DNA of 17,462 nucleotides from Cytophagales bacterium (GTDB lineage: Bacteria > Bacteroidota > Bacteroidia > Cytophagales > MED-G16), in NCBI GenBank assembly GCA_029940715.1, contig JAPYTU010000002.1, positions 41,274 to 58,735 on the forward strand. Direction: 5' to 3'. Shown here one piece after another: positions 8,969-15,179 of this stretch (position 1 is the first letter of the stretch; each line of letters opens with the position of its first letter). Both the position numbers and the translations under genes were made by a program. The notes under the pieces are model-generated. The model searched no databases. It was not told the DNA's origin and saw nothing but the letters and a program-made list of their open reading frames with translations.

Positions 8969-9520
8969 TTAATTAGATTTTTCTACTTGAAAATAATTTA
9001 ATTCTACAGGGGTACTTCTACCAAAAATTTTAACAGTTACATTTATTTTTTTTTTATCTTCAAAAATTTGAGCTATAGATCCAGTAAATCCATTAAAAGG
9101 ACCATCCATTACCTTCACATCTTCTCCTACAACAAATGGAGATAACATAATTTCATCTTCGTTATTGGATTCATCAAATTTTCCAAAAATTCTATTAATT
9201 TCATACTCCCTTAAAGGAATTGGAACCCTTGATGGGCCAGCTCCAGAACCTAAAAATCCTATAACACCAGGCACATTTTTAATTACATGTTGAACCTCTC
9301 CATGTGAAAAGTCAGCAGAAACAAGGACATATCCTGGAAAATAATTTCTTTCTTTGATTTGTTTTTTTCCATTCCTCATTACATAAACCTTTTCATAAGG
9401 AATCATAACCTCTGGAATAAATTTCTCTAATGAATTTCTTGTTATTTCTCTTTCTAAATAAGTTTTGATCTTATTTTCCTTACCACTTATTGCACGAATT
9501 ACATACCAATTTAAACCCAT
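8969..9520 (-). CDS. nusG: Transcription termination/antitermination factor NusG
   Basis: NusG binds the clamp helices of RNA polymerase beta', encoded in the same cluster, and links the polymerase to Rho or to the ribosome. It has 183 residues, normal for the family. The N-terminal NGN domain (about 1-115) begins NWYVIRAISGKENKIKTYLE and contains the KERNYFPGYVLV motif. The C-terminal KOW domain (about 128-180) contains VGEDVKVMDGPFNGFTGSI. I saw no insertion domain of the kind found in specialised paralogues such as UpxY, so this is the housekeeping copy. The ATG is at 9520, 14 bases after the secE stop. Confidence 0.97.
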   Translation of the reverse strand: MGLNWYVIRAISGKENKIKTYLEREITRNSLEKFIPEVMIPYEKVYVMRNGKKQIKERNYFPGYVLVSADFSHGEVQHVIKNVPGVIGFLGSGAGPSRVPIPLREYEINRIFGKFDESNNEDEIMLSPFVVGEDVKVMDGPFNGFTGSIAQIFEDKKKINVTVKIFGRSTPVELNYFQVEKSN

Positions 9521-9534
9521 ATTAACAATAATTA

Positions 9535-9726
9535 TTAAAAAGTTTCATAAAATAATGACATGGCATTTTCAAATCCCAAATCAATTACTCCTATGAACAT
9601 AGCAAAGATTAATGATGCAACAAGTACTAATACAGAACTATTTTGAAGGCTATTATAACTTGGCCAGGTAACTTTATTTACCATTTCTTGATAGGACTCT
9701 GTTATATAATTAATCAACTTAAACAT
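9535..9726 (-). CDS. secE: Preprotein translocase subunit SecE
   Basis: SecE is the small essential membrane subunit that clamps the SecY channel. At 63 residues it is the short single-span form common outside the Enterobacteria. The cytoplasmic amphipathic part (INYITESYQEMVNKVTWPSY) carries the family hallmark KVTWPS, and one hydrophobic span follows at about residues 31-50 (VLVLVASLIFAMFIGVIDLG). The ATG at 9726 was chosen because the frame upstream runs into the tRNA-Trp gene and encodes nothing family-like. Its 5' leader is the 23 bases after the tRNA 3' end, so tRNA processing should define the secE message start. It precedes nusG, the near-universal arrangement. Confidence 0.95.
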   Translation of the reverse strand: MFKLINYITESYQEMVNKVTWPSYNSLQNSSVLVLVASLIFAMFIGVIDLGFENAMSLFYETF

Positions 9727-9749
9727 ATCAATAATATTAAGGCTCCTAG

Positions 9750-9822
9750 CACGGGAGGAGAGACTCGAACTCCCAACCAACGGTTTTGGAGACCGCTACT
9801 CTACCAATTGAGCTACACCCGT
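9750..9822 (-). tRNA. tRNA-Trp (anticodon CCA)
   Basis: The minus strand folds into a 73-base cloverleaf. The acceptor is ACGGGTG with CTCCCGT, and the D arm is GCTC/GAGT. The anticodon stem GCGGT/ACCGT holds loop CTCCAAA, which gives anticodon CCA. The T arm is GGGAG, TTCGAGT, CTCTC. The discriminator is G, as expected for bacterial tRNA-Trp. The 3' CCA is not encoded. The acceptor pair 6-67 is a U-U mismatch, which is unusual. The gene lies 5 bases after the tuf terminator and 23 bases before secE. Confidence 0.95.
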
Positions 9823-9827
9823 TTAAC

Positions 9828-9853
9828 AAAAATGCAGGCCAATAAGGCCTGCA
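9828..9853 (-). terminator. Intrinsic terminator after tuf
   Basis: On the minus strand TGCAGGCC and GGCCTGCA form a perfect 8-bp stem around a TTATT loop, followed at once by five T residues (9832-9828). This is a textbook Rho-independent terminator for the tuf transcript, 71 bases past the tuf stop. It sits only 5 bases before tRNA-Trp and overlaps a promoter-like element, so it marks the boundary between the tuf unit and the tRNA-Trp/secE/rpo unit. Confidence 0.85.
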
Positions 9854-9883
9854 AATTTAGAATAATTTTTATTATTTAACAAA
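9852..9883 (-). promoter_or_regulatory. Predicted Bacteroidota promoter for tRNA-Trp-secE-nusG-rpl-rpo
   Basis: On the minus strand TTTG at 9883-9880 is followed by 20 bases and then TAAATTTG at 9859-9852. This fits the Bacteroidota housekeeping sigma pattern of a TTTG-like -33 box and a TAnnTTTG -7 box. Transcription would start near 9848, inside the left arm of the tuf terminator. It is the only good match I found between tuf and tRNA-Trp. Confidence 0.6.
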
Positions 9884-9924
9884 TAAATAAGTTAAATAAT
9901 TAACTAAAAATTAAAATATAAAAT

Positions 9925-11112
9925 TTAGTCTAATATTTCTGTAACCTGACCCGCTCCAACTGTTCTTCCACCTTCTCTAATTGCAAATCTCAAACCTTTC
10001 TCTAGAGCAACTTTATTTATCAATTTAACCTCAATAGTTAAATTATCTCCAGGCATTACCATTTCTACTTTTTCAGGTAAAAATATTTCTCCAGTCACAT
10101 CCGTAGTTCTAAGATAAAACTGAGGTCTATACTTATTAAAAAATGGAGTATGTCTACCACCTTCTTCTTTTGACAAAACATAAACTTCAGCCTTAAAATG
10201 AGCATGAGGAGTTACTGAACCAGGTTTACAAATAATCATACCCCTTCTAATGTCAGTTTTTTCAATACCTCTGAGTAAAAGACCTGCATTATCTCCAGCT
10301 TGTCCTCTATCTAATATTTTTCTAAACATCTCAACACCAGTAATAGTAGATTTTAAACCATCAGCTCCCATACCAATAATATCAACAGCCTCTCCAGTAT
10401 TAACAACACCTCTTTCAATTCTACCTGTAGCTACAGTTCCTCTACCAGTAATAGAGAATACATCTTCAACTGGCATAAGAAAATCTTTATCTGTTTCTCT
10501 TTTAGGTTCTGAAATATATGAATCAACAGAAGCCATTAATTCCATAACTTTATCAACCCATTGAGCTTCACCATTTAATGCACCAAGAGCTGATCCTGAT
10601 ACAATAGGAATATCATCTCCAGGAAATTCATAAAAATTTAATAATTCTCTTATTTCCATTTCAACAAGTTCCAATAATTCAGCATCGTCTACAAGATCAA
10701 CTTTATTTATAAAAACTACCAAAGCTGGAACACCAACTTGTCTAGCCAATAAAATATGCTCTCTTGTCTGAGGCATTGGTCCATCAGTTCCTGCAACAAC
10801 AAGAATAGCACCATCCATTTGTGCTGCACCTGTAACCATATTTTTAACATAATCAGCGTGACCAGGACAATCCACGTGAGCATAATGTCTATTCTCAGTC
10901 TCATATTCAACATGAGCTGTATTAATAGTAATACCCCTTTCTTTCTCTTCAGGAGCATTATCAATTTGATCAAAATCTCTTTTTTCAGCCAATCCTATAT
11001 CAGATAAGACTTTAGTAATTGCTGCAGTAAGAGTAGTTTTACCATGATCAACATGTCCCACAGTTCCTATATTTACATGGGGTTTTGATCTATCAAAGGT
11101 TTCTTTTGCCAT
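9925..11112 (-). CDS. tuf: Translation elongation factor Tu
   Basis: EF-Tu is the GTPase that delivers aminoacyl-tRNA to the ribosomal A site. It has 395 residues, full length. The G domain shows the P-loop GHVDHGKT at 19-26, the switch I RGITI at 59-63, DCPGH at 81-85 with catalytic H85, and NKVD at 136-139. The two beta-barrel domains follow, with conserved RGIEKTDIRRGMIICKPGS and the C-terminal RFAIREGGRTVGAGQVTEIL. The ATG at 11112 is preceded by A/T-rich sequence without a Shine-Dalgarno motif. It lies downstream of three tRNA genes but has its own promoter-like pair close to the start, and ends in a strong terminator. Only one tuf copy is visible here. Confidence 0.98.
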   Translation of the reverse strand: MAKETFDRSKPHVNIGTVGHVDHGKTTLTAAITKVLSDIGLAEKRDFDQIDNAPEEKERGITINTAHVEYETENRHYAHVDCPGHADYVKNMVTGAAQMDGAILVVAGTDGPMPQTREHILLARQVGVPALVVFINKVDLVDDAELLELVEMEIRELLNFYEFPGDDIPIVSGSALGALNGEAQWVDKVMELMASVDSYISEPKRETDKDFLMPVEDVFSITGRGTVATGRIERGVVNTGEAVDIIGMGADGLKSTITGVEMFRKILDRGQAGDNAGLLLRGIEKTDIRRGMIICKPGSVTPHAHFKAEVYVLSKEEGGRHTPFFNKYRPQFYLRTTDVTGEIFLPEKVEMVMPGDNLTIEVKLINKVALEKGLRFAIREGGRTVGAGQVTEILD

Positions 11113-11132
11113 AATTTTTAAAATTTAAAACT

Positions 11133-11162
11133 CAAATTTAACTTAAATAAATAATAATTCAA
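11133..11162 (-). promoter_or_regulatory. tuf: Predicted Bacteroidota promoter for tuf
   Basis: On the minus strand TTG at 11162-11160 is followed by 19 bases and then TAAATTTG at 11140-11133, the same -7 box as upstream of tRNA-Trp. The predicted start near 11129 would give a leader of about 16 bases before the tuf ATG. This would let EF-Tu be made independently of, or in addition to, read-through from the tRNA genes. Confidence 0.6.
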
Positions 11163-11181
11163 TTTTTTACATCTTTTAATG

Positions 11182-11253
11182 AGCCGATGACGGGAATTGA
11201 ACCCGTGGCCTCTTCCTTACCAAGGAAGTACTCTACCTCTGAGCTACATCGGC
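11182..11253 (-). tRNA. tRNA-Thr (anticodon GGT)
   Basis: The minus strand folds into a 72-base cloverleaf. Acceptor GCCGATG pairs fully with CATCGGC. The D arm is GCTC/GAGT. Anticodon stem CTTCC/GGAAG encloses TTGGTAA, giving anticodon GGT. The T arm is ACGGG, TTCAATT, CCCGT. The discriminator is T and no CCA is encoded. It lies 5 bases after tRNA-Gly and 69 bases before tuf. Confidence 0.96.
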
Positions 11254-11258
11254 TTATG

Positions 11259-11331
11259 AGCGGGCGAAGAGATTCGAACCCTCGACCTACAGCTTGGAAG
11301 GCTGTCGCTCTACCAACTGAGCTACGCCCGC
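11259..11331 (-). tRNA. tRNA-Gly (anticodon TCC)
   Basis: The minus strand folds into a 73-base cloverleaf. Acceptor GCGGGCG pairs fully with CGCCCGC. The D arm is GCTC/GAGC. Anticodon stem ACAGC/GCTGT encloses CTTCCAA, giving anticodon TCC. The T arm is GAGGG, TTCGAAT, CTCTT with two G-U pairs. The discriminator is T and no CCA is encoded. It is the middle gene of the tRNA trio before tuf. Confidence 0.96.
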
Positions 11332-11352
11332 TTATTATCATAAAAAATTAAG

Positions 11353-11435
11353 TGGGGGGAGTAGGATTCGAACCTACGAAGACATAAGTCAGCAGAGTTA
11401 CAGTCTGCCCCAGTTGGCCGCTTTGGTATCCCCCC
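11353..11435 (-). tRNA. tRNA-Tyr (anticodon GTA)
   Basis: The minus strand gives an 83-base class II tRNA with the long variable arm expected for bacterial tRNA-Tyr. Acceptor GGGGGGA pairs with TCCCCCC. Anticodon stem GCAGA/TCTGC encloses CTGTAAC, giving anticodon GTA. The T arm is GTAGG, TTCGAAT, CCTAC. The discriminator is A and no CCA is encoded. It is the first gene of the tRNA-tuf unit, 45 bases downstream of the predicted -7 box. Confidence 0.96.
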
Positions 11436-11480
11436 TTCTTAAAGAATCATAATTTTTAGCCTATTCAGCTCAAAGGTCAG

Positions 11481-11511
11481 CAAAATTATACTGTTTTTTA
11501 TTTTATACAAA
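11481..11511 (-). promoter_or_regulatory. Predicted Bacteroidota promoter for the tRNA-Tyr/Gly/Thr-tuf unit
   Basis: On the minus strand TTTG at 11511-11508 is followed by 19 bases and then TAATTTTG at 11488-11481, a full match to the TTTG plus TAnnTTTG pattern. The start would lie near 11477, about 40 bases before the mature tRNA-Tyr 5' end. It occupies the 164-base gap between tRNA-Tyr and the divergent pyrH gene. The rest of that gap shows only A/T-rich sequence. Confidence 0.65.
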
Positions 11512-11599
11512 CTTTTAAATACAAATTGTGATTATAATAATTTATGAATTACAACTCCATAAATACGAACTATATTATATTTACAAAAATTAATACCTT

Positions 11600-12304
11600 A
11601 TGAAATACAAAAGAATATTACTTAAACTCAGCGGAGAAGCATTAATAGGAAATAAAAATTTTGGTATTGATTCTAATAAATTAGAAAACTATTCTAATGA
11701 AATTAAAAATATTCAAAATTTAGGAATTGAAGTTGCAATAGTAATTGGTGGTGGAAATATTTATAGAGGTATCGAATCGGAAACAAGTGGTATTGATAGA
11801 GTTCAAGGAGATTATATGGGAATGTTAGCAACAGTAATAAATTGTATGGCACTACAAAGTTTTTTAGAAAAAATTGGATGTGATACTAGGTTATTATCAG
11901 GCTTTAATATTGATCAAGTATGTGAGCCATTTATCAGGAGAAAAGCCATTAGACATCTAGAAAAAAATAGGATTGTTATTTTTGGAGCTGGTCTTGGAAA
12001 ACCATATTTTACAACTGATTCTACTGCTAGTTTACGTGCAATAGAAATTGAAGCAGACATTGTACTTAAAGGTACAAGAGTTGATGGAGTATACAATTCA
12101 GATCCTGAAAAGTCGTCTTCAGCTAAAAAATTTAATGAAATATCCTTTGATGATGTATACAAAAAAAATCTTAACATAATGGATATGACCGCTTTCACCT
12201 TATGTAAAGAAAACAATTTACCTATAATTGTTTTTGATATGAATAAACCAGGTAATCTGATTAAAATTATTGAAGGTAAAAAAATTGGTACTTTAATTTA
12301 TTAA
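11600..12304 (+). CDS. pyrH: UMP kinase
   Basis: This is the hexameric bacterial UMP kinase of the amino acid kinase fold. It phosphorylates UMP to UDP with ATP, a committed step in pyrimidine nucleotide supply. It has 234 residues, normal length. The phosphate-binding LLKLSGEAL is at 7-15, GGGN at 50-53, GDYMGMLATVIN at 70-81 and KGTRVDGVYNSDP at 157-169. One oddity is the segment AGLGKPYFTTDS (130-141), where the family normally has AGTGNPFFTTDS, so a Thr and an Asn are replaced by Leu and Lys. The ATG at 11600 fits the usual KRILLKLSG start. A weak TATATTTA (11576-11583) upstream could be a -7 box, but no -33 partner is visible. frr follows after one base. Confidence 0.96.
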   Translation: MKYKRILLKLSGEALIGNKNFGIDSNKLENYSNEIKNIQNLGIEVAIVIGGGNIYRGIESETSGIDRVQGDYMGMLATVINCMALQSFLEKIGCDTRLLSGFNIDQVCEPFIRRKAIRHLEKNRIVIFGAGLGKPYFTTDSTASLRAIEIEADIVLKGTRVDGVYNSDPEKSSSAKKFNEISFDDVYKKNLNIMDMTAFTLCKENNLPIIVFDMNKPGNLIKIIEGKKIGTLIY

Positions 12305-12305
12305 T

Positions 12306-12866
12306 ATGGAAGAAATTGATTTAGTATTAGAAGACACAAAAGAAAGAATGGAAAAAACCGTTCAATTTCTAACAAAAGAACTAACTAAAGTAAGAGCTGG
12401 AAAAGCTATGCCAAATATGTTAGATGGTATAAATGTAGATTACTATAATGTACAAACCCCAATAATTCAAGTAGCATCAATTAGTACACCAGATAACAGA
12501 ACATTATTTATAAAACCTTGGGATAAAACCATAATCCAAGACATTGAAAAAGCAATTACAGAGAGTAATCTTGGTTTAAACCCTCAAAATGATGGTGAAA
12601 ATATAATAATAAACATTCCACCATTAACTGAAGAAAGGAGATTAGTACTTATAAAACAAATTAAAAATGAAGGAGAAAAAGAAAAGATAAGTATACGATC
12701 TGTCAGAAAAGAATCCAATGAATACATCAAAAAACTTTCTAATGATGGAGCATCAGAAGATGAAATAAGAACTGGAGAAGATCAAATTCAAAAAATAACT
12801 AATTCTTATATTGAGAAAATAGATAATATAATTGGCATTAAAGAAAAAGAATTAATTACCATTTAA
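12306..12866 (+). CDS. frr: Ribosome recycling factor
   Basis: RRF acts with EF-G to split the post-termination ribosome. It has 186 residues, the normal length. The three-helix-bundle domain and the inserted beta domain are recognisable. Conserved segments are LTKVRAGKAMPNMLDGINVD, the PIIQVASISTPDNRTLFIKPWD region, and the C-terminal helix region IRSVRKESNEYIKKL. The ATG at 12306 is one base after the pyrH stop, the classic pyrH-frr pair, so the two are cotranscribed and probably coupled. The stop codon overlaps that of the convergent nadD by shared bases, leaving no room for a conventional terminator between them. Confidence 0.96.
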   Translation: MEEIDLVLEDTKERMEKTVQFLTKELTKVRAGKAMPNMLDGINVDYYNVQTPIIQVASISTPDNRTLFIKPWDKTIIQDIEKAITESNLGLNPQNDGENIIINIPPLTEERRLVLIKQIKNEGEKEKISIRSVRKESNEYIKKLSNDGASEDEIRTGEDQIQKITNSYIEKIDNIIGIKEKELITI

Positions 12867-13414
12867 CTATAGTAACCATTTTTTAAAATTTCCTTTTCAA
12901 CATTTTCTGGAACTAAATTATTTATTGACTCTTTATTTTTAATTTTTTTTCTTATATCAGTCGATGATATTTTAATCAATTCACCATCAAATAATTCTTT
13001 TGATATTTCTTTCTTTCTTCTAGGGTACACAATTAGCTCATATTTCTTTTTTATAAAGTCACTATCTTTCCATGTATCAAATGATTCTAAATTATCCTCT
13101 CCAATAATAATTTTAAAATTATTTTCGGAATAATTAGAAGATAAAAAATTTAAAGTATTAACTGTATAATTAGGTTTTTCTAATTCGAATTCAATTGATG
13201 AAGAATAAATATTTTTTAAATTTTTAACAGCATTGTTTACCATATTAATTCTAATGTTTTTATCTAAAATTATTGAACTTTTCTTGAATAGAGTCTGAGG
13301 AGATACAATCAACCAAATTTCATTTACTCTTTTTGAGTTTAAAACTTCTTTAGAAATATGAGTATGTCCATTATGGATAGGATTAAATGTACCAAAAAAG
13401 AGGCCTATATTCAT
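12863..13414 (-). CDS. nadD: Nicotinate-nucleotide adenylyltransferase
   Basis: NadD adenylates nicotinate mononucleotide with ATP to deamido-NAD in NAD synthesis. It has 183 residues, typical for the family. The nucleotidyltransferase signature GTFNPIHNGH is at 8-17. The substrate-binding SPQTLFKK is at 38-45, GEDNLESFDTW at 105-115, and the C-terminal ISSTDIR at 149-155 is the usual ATP-binding ISSTxIR motif. Its ATG overlaps the gmk stop as ATGA (13414-13411), so it is translationally coupled to gmk. Its TAA stop (12865-12863) overlaps the frr stop on the other strand. A phosphopantetheine adenylyltransferase has a related signature, but the length and ISSTDIR favour NadD. Confidence 0.94.
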   Translation of the reverse strand: MNIGLFFGTFNPIHNGHTHISKEVLNSKRVNEIWLIVSPQTLFKKSSIILDKNIRINMVNNAVKNLKNIYSSSIEFELEKPNYTVNTLNFLSSNYSENNFKIIIGEDNLESFDTWKDSDFIKKKYELIVYPRRKKEISKELFDGELIKISSTDIRKKIKNKESINNLVPENVEKEILKNGYYS

Positions 13415-13977
13415 TTTTTAATAAAATTTTTCACAATAGTTAATATTTCTTTTTTTGCTCTACTCATTCTATCATTCATTATGATAACATCAAACTTATC
13501 TTTCATTTTTATTTCAGACTTAGATTTCTCAATTCTTTCTTTTAAACTTTTATAATTTTCACTGCCTCTCACTAATAATCTATTTTTCAATGTTTCCAAA
13601 TTTGGAACATCTATAAAGACTGACAATGCATTATTTCCAAAATATTTTTTTAAATTCAAACCTCCTGAAACATCAACATCTAAAATTATATTTCTTTTTT
13701 CTGTTATTAATCTATCGATCTCGGACTTTAAAGTCCCTTTATAATGATTTGTGTAAACCTCTTCCCATTCAATAAAATCATCACTTTCAATATGAAACTT
13801 AAATTTTTCTCTAGAAATAAAATAATAATCTATTCCTTCATTTTCATTTTTTCTTTTTTTTCTATTAGTTGATGAAACTGAAAAAGAAAGTGATTTAATT
13901 TCATTCAATAAAAAAGATGCTATAGTTGATTTTCCAGAACCAGATGGAGCAGATAATATTATGTATTTAGTCTTCAT
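13411..13977 (-). CDS. gmk: Guanylate kinase
   Basis: Gmk converts GMP (or dGMP) to GDP with ATP. It has 188 residues from the ATG at 13977. The P-loop APSGSGKST is at 10-18. The GMP-binding region includes SVSSTNRKKRKNENEGIDYY, a diverged form of the family's TTRxPRxGExxGxDY. The IILDVDVSGG segment and the lid-region SENYKSLKERI are also present. A TTG two codons upstream (13983) would extend it slightly, but it falls in the predicted promoter box and the ATG matches the family start. A promoter-like pair ends four bases before the ATG, so the message may be leaderless. It follows birA by 38 bases and overlaps nadD by four. Confidence 0.95.
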   Translation of the reverse strand: MKTKYIILSAPSGSGKSTIASFLLNEIKSLSFSVSSTNRKKRKNENEGIDYYFISREKFKFHIESDDFIEWEEVYTNHYKGTLKSEIDRLITEKRNIILDVDVSGGLNLKKYFGNNALSVFIDVPNLETLKNRLLVRGSENYKSLKERIEKSKSEIKMKDKFDVIIMNDRMSRAKKEILTIVKNFIKK

Positions 13978-13980
13978 ATT

Positions 13981-14011
13981 CAAAACTAGAGGCTTTTAAG
14001 ATAAAAAACAA
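13981..14011 (-). promoter_or_regulatory. gmk: Predicted Bacteroidota promoter for gmk-nadD
   Basis: On the minus strand TTG at 14011-14009 is followed by 20 bases and then TAGTTTTG at 13988-13981. The last G of the -7 box is at 13981 and the gmk ATG begins at 13977, so transcription would start at or within a base or two of the ATG. It fills most of the birA-gmk gap. Confidence 0.5.
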
Positions 14012-14015
14012 TTGG

Positions 14016-14768
14016 TCAAACTAATCTTATATCACCAAAATTAAATTTTATTATGGAATTTTTTGTTTGAATAACCAAGATACCGTCTGATAAAACATCT
14101 ATAATTTTTCCCTTAATTACAGCAGAATTATATTCATACTTCTTTTCTATCTGATACCCAATAAGATTTTTTTTATAAAAATCAAACTCCTCATGAATTT
14201 TATTAGAGTTAAGTTTTAAGTATTCCTTATTAAAAATTGATTTAAAAATTTGAAGAATTTGATCAAGATTATGCTTTTTCATGGTTTCATTAATTGTTGA
14301 TGTTGCATTCAGAATACCAAAATTAGCTTGATTAATATTTAATCCGACACCGATCACAGATTTATATATAAATTTTCGATAAACAAGATTTTCTATTAAA
14401 ATACCAGCTATTTTTTTATCATTTACATAAATATCATTTGGCCATTTTATTGAGATATTTTTAATATTAATTTCTAATAATGTCTTAAATATAGAAATTG
14501 AAGTAATTATGTGTAATAAAAATTGATTTGATAATTCAATATTTGGTTCTAACAAAAAAGAAAAAGTTAAATTTTTACCCTTTTCAGATAACCAATTATT
14601 ATTTCTTTGACCCCTACCACCCTTTTGATAACTTGAATTAACCATCGTACCTTCTTGATAGCTCTTTTTTTTTAAAAGTTTCAATAAATAGTCATTTGTA
14701 GAGAGACATTCTGTCATAAAAACATAAGTTTTATTATCAAATAAGGTTTTGGCAGAATTATTGCTCAT
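14016..14768 (-). CDS. birA: Biotin--[acetyl-CoA carboxylase] ligase
   Basis: This enzyme makes biotinyl-AMP and attaches biotin to a lysine on the biotin carrier domain of acetyl-CoA carboxylase and related enzymes. It has 250 residues. The biotin/AMP loop is GGRGQRNNNW (50-59), a variant of GRGRxGRxW. KWPNDI is at 108-113, KKIAGILIE at 118-126 and the GVGLNIN strand at 140-146. A small C-terminal SH3-like domain (about 200-250) ends GDIRLV. There is no N-terminal winged helix-turn-helix, so it is a monofunctional ligase and not an operon repressor like E. coli BirA. The ATG is at 14768, 39 bases from divergent rsfS. TTTTTG, 17 bases and TAAATTTA (14784-14777) is a weak candidate promoter. 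Confidence 0.94.
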   Translation of the reverse strand: MSNNSAKTLFDNKTYVFMTECLSTNDYLLKLLKKKSYQEGTMVNSSYQKGGRGQRNNNWLSEKGKNLTFSFLLEPNIELSNQFLLHIITSISIFKTLLEINIKNISIKWPNDIYVNDKKIAGILIENLVYRKFIYKSVIGVGLNINQANFGILNATSTINETMKKHNLDQILQIFKSIFNKEYLKLNSNKIHEEFDFYKKNLIGYQIEKKYEYNSAVIKGKIIDVLSDGILVIQTKNSIIKFNFGDIRLV

Positions 14769-14807
14769 ATATTAACTAAATTTAAATAATATTTAATTTC
14801 TCAAAAA

Positions 14808-15173
14808 TTGCAAATCAAACAAAATATAAATTCAAACAAACTAAGTAAATTTATAGCCTCTTGTATGAATAAAAATAAAGCTGAAGATATCAAAATACTA
14901 AACTTAAAAAAAATTAATAACTCTGTTACTGATTATTTCGTTTTATGTACTGGAAAATCAACTACTCAAATAGGTGCTATAGCTGATATTATAGAGAAAA
15001 AGGTTTCAAAAAAATTCAACGAAAAGCCATGGAAAAAAGAGGGCAAAATAAATAAAGAATGGATATTAATTGATTTTGTTAATGTAGTTGTACATATTTT
15101 TCAAGAAAATAAAAGAAGTTTATACAATCTTGAAAAATTATGGGGTGACGCTAAATTAGAAGTTGTAAAATAA
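14808..15173 (+). CDS. rsfS: Ribosomal silencing factor RsfS, TTG start
   Basis: RsfS binds L14 on the 50S subunit and blocks subunit joining, reducing translation when nutrients are short. It has 121 residues. Family motifs are in order: NNSVTDYFVLCTGKS (37-51), KPWKKEG (73-79), EWILIDFVNVVVHIF (84-98) and LWGDAKLE (111-118). The start is TTG at 14808. Upstream in frame there is a stop at 14787 and no ATG. The first internal ATG is residue 20 and would remove the conserved first helix, so the TTG is preferred. ftsH follows after six bases. The divergent 39-base gap to birA must hold promoters for both genes; I see no good one on this strand. Confidence 0.92.
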   Translation: MQIKQNINSNKLSKFIASCMNKNKAEDIKILNLKKINNSVTDYFVLCTGKSTTQIGAIADIIEKKVSKKFNEKPWKKEGKINKEWILIDFVNVVVHIFQENKRSLYNLEKLWGDAKLEVVK

Positions 15174-15179
15174 ATTGAA

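Noticed and set aside
8969..9520. A specialised NusG paralogue of the UpxY/RfaH kind.
   Set aside because: The secE-nusG-rplK context, full KOW domain and ordinary length mark it as the housekeeping NusG.
9727..9780. An 18-residue N-terminal extension of secE starting at 9780.
   Set aside because: It reads through the 3' half of tRNA-Trp and its residues do not resemble SecE; the ATG at 9726 gives a family-like start.
11159..11341. A 60-codon minus-strand open frame across tRNA-Thr and tRNA-Gly.
   Set aside because: It is a translation of two tRNA genes and spacers, a known source of false small proteins.
11576..11583. TATATTTA as a -7 promoter box for pyrH.
   Set aside because: It lacks the final G and no TTG lies at the right distance upstream, so it is noted with the gene but not listed as a promoter.
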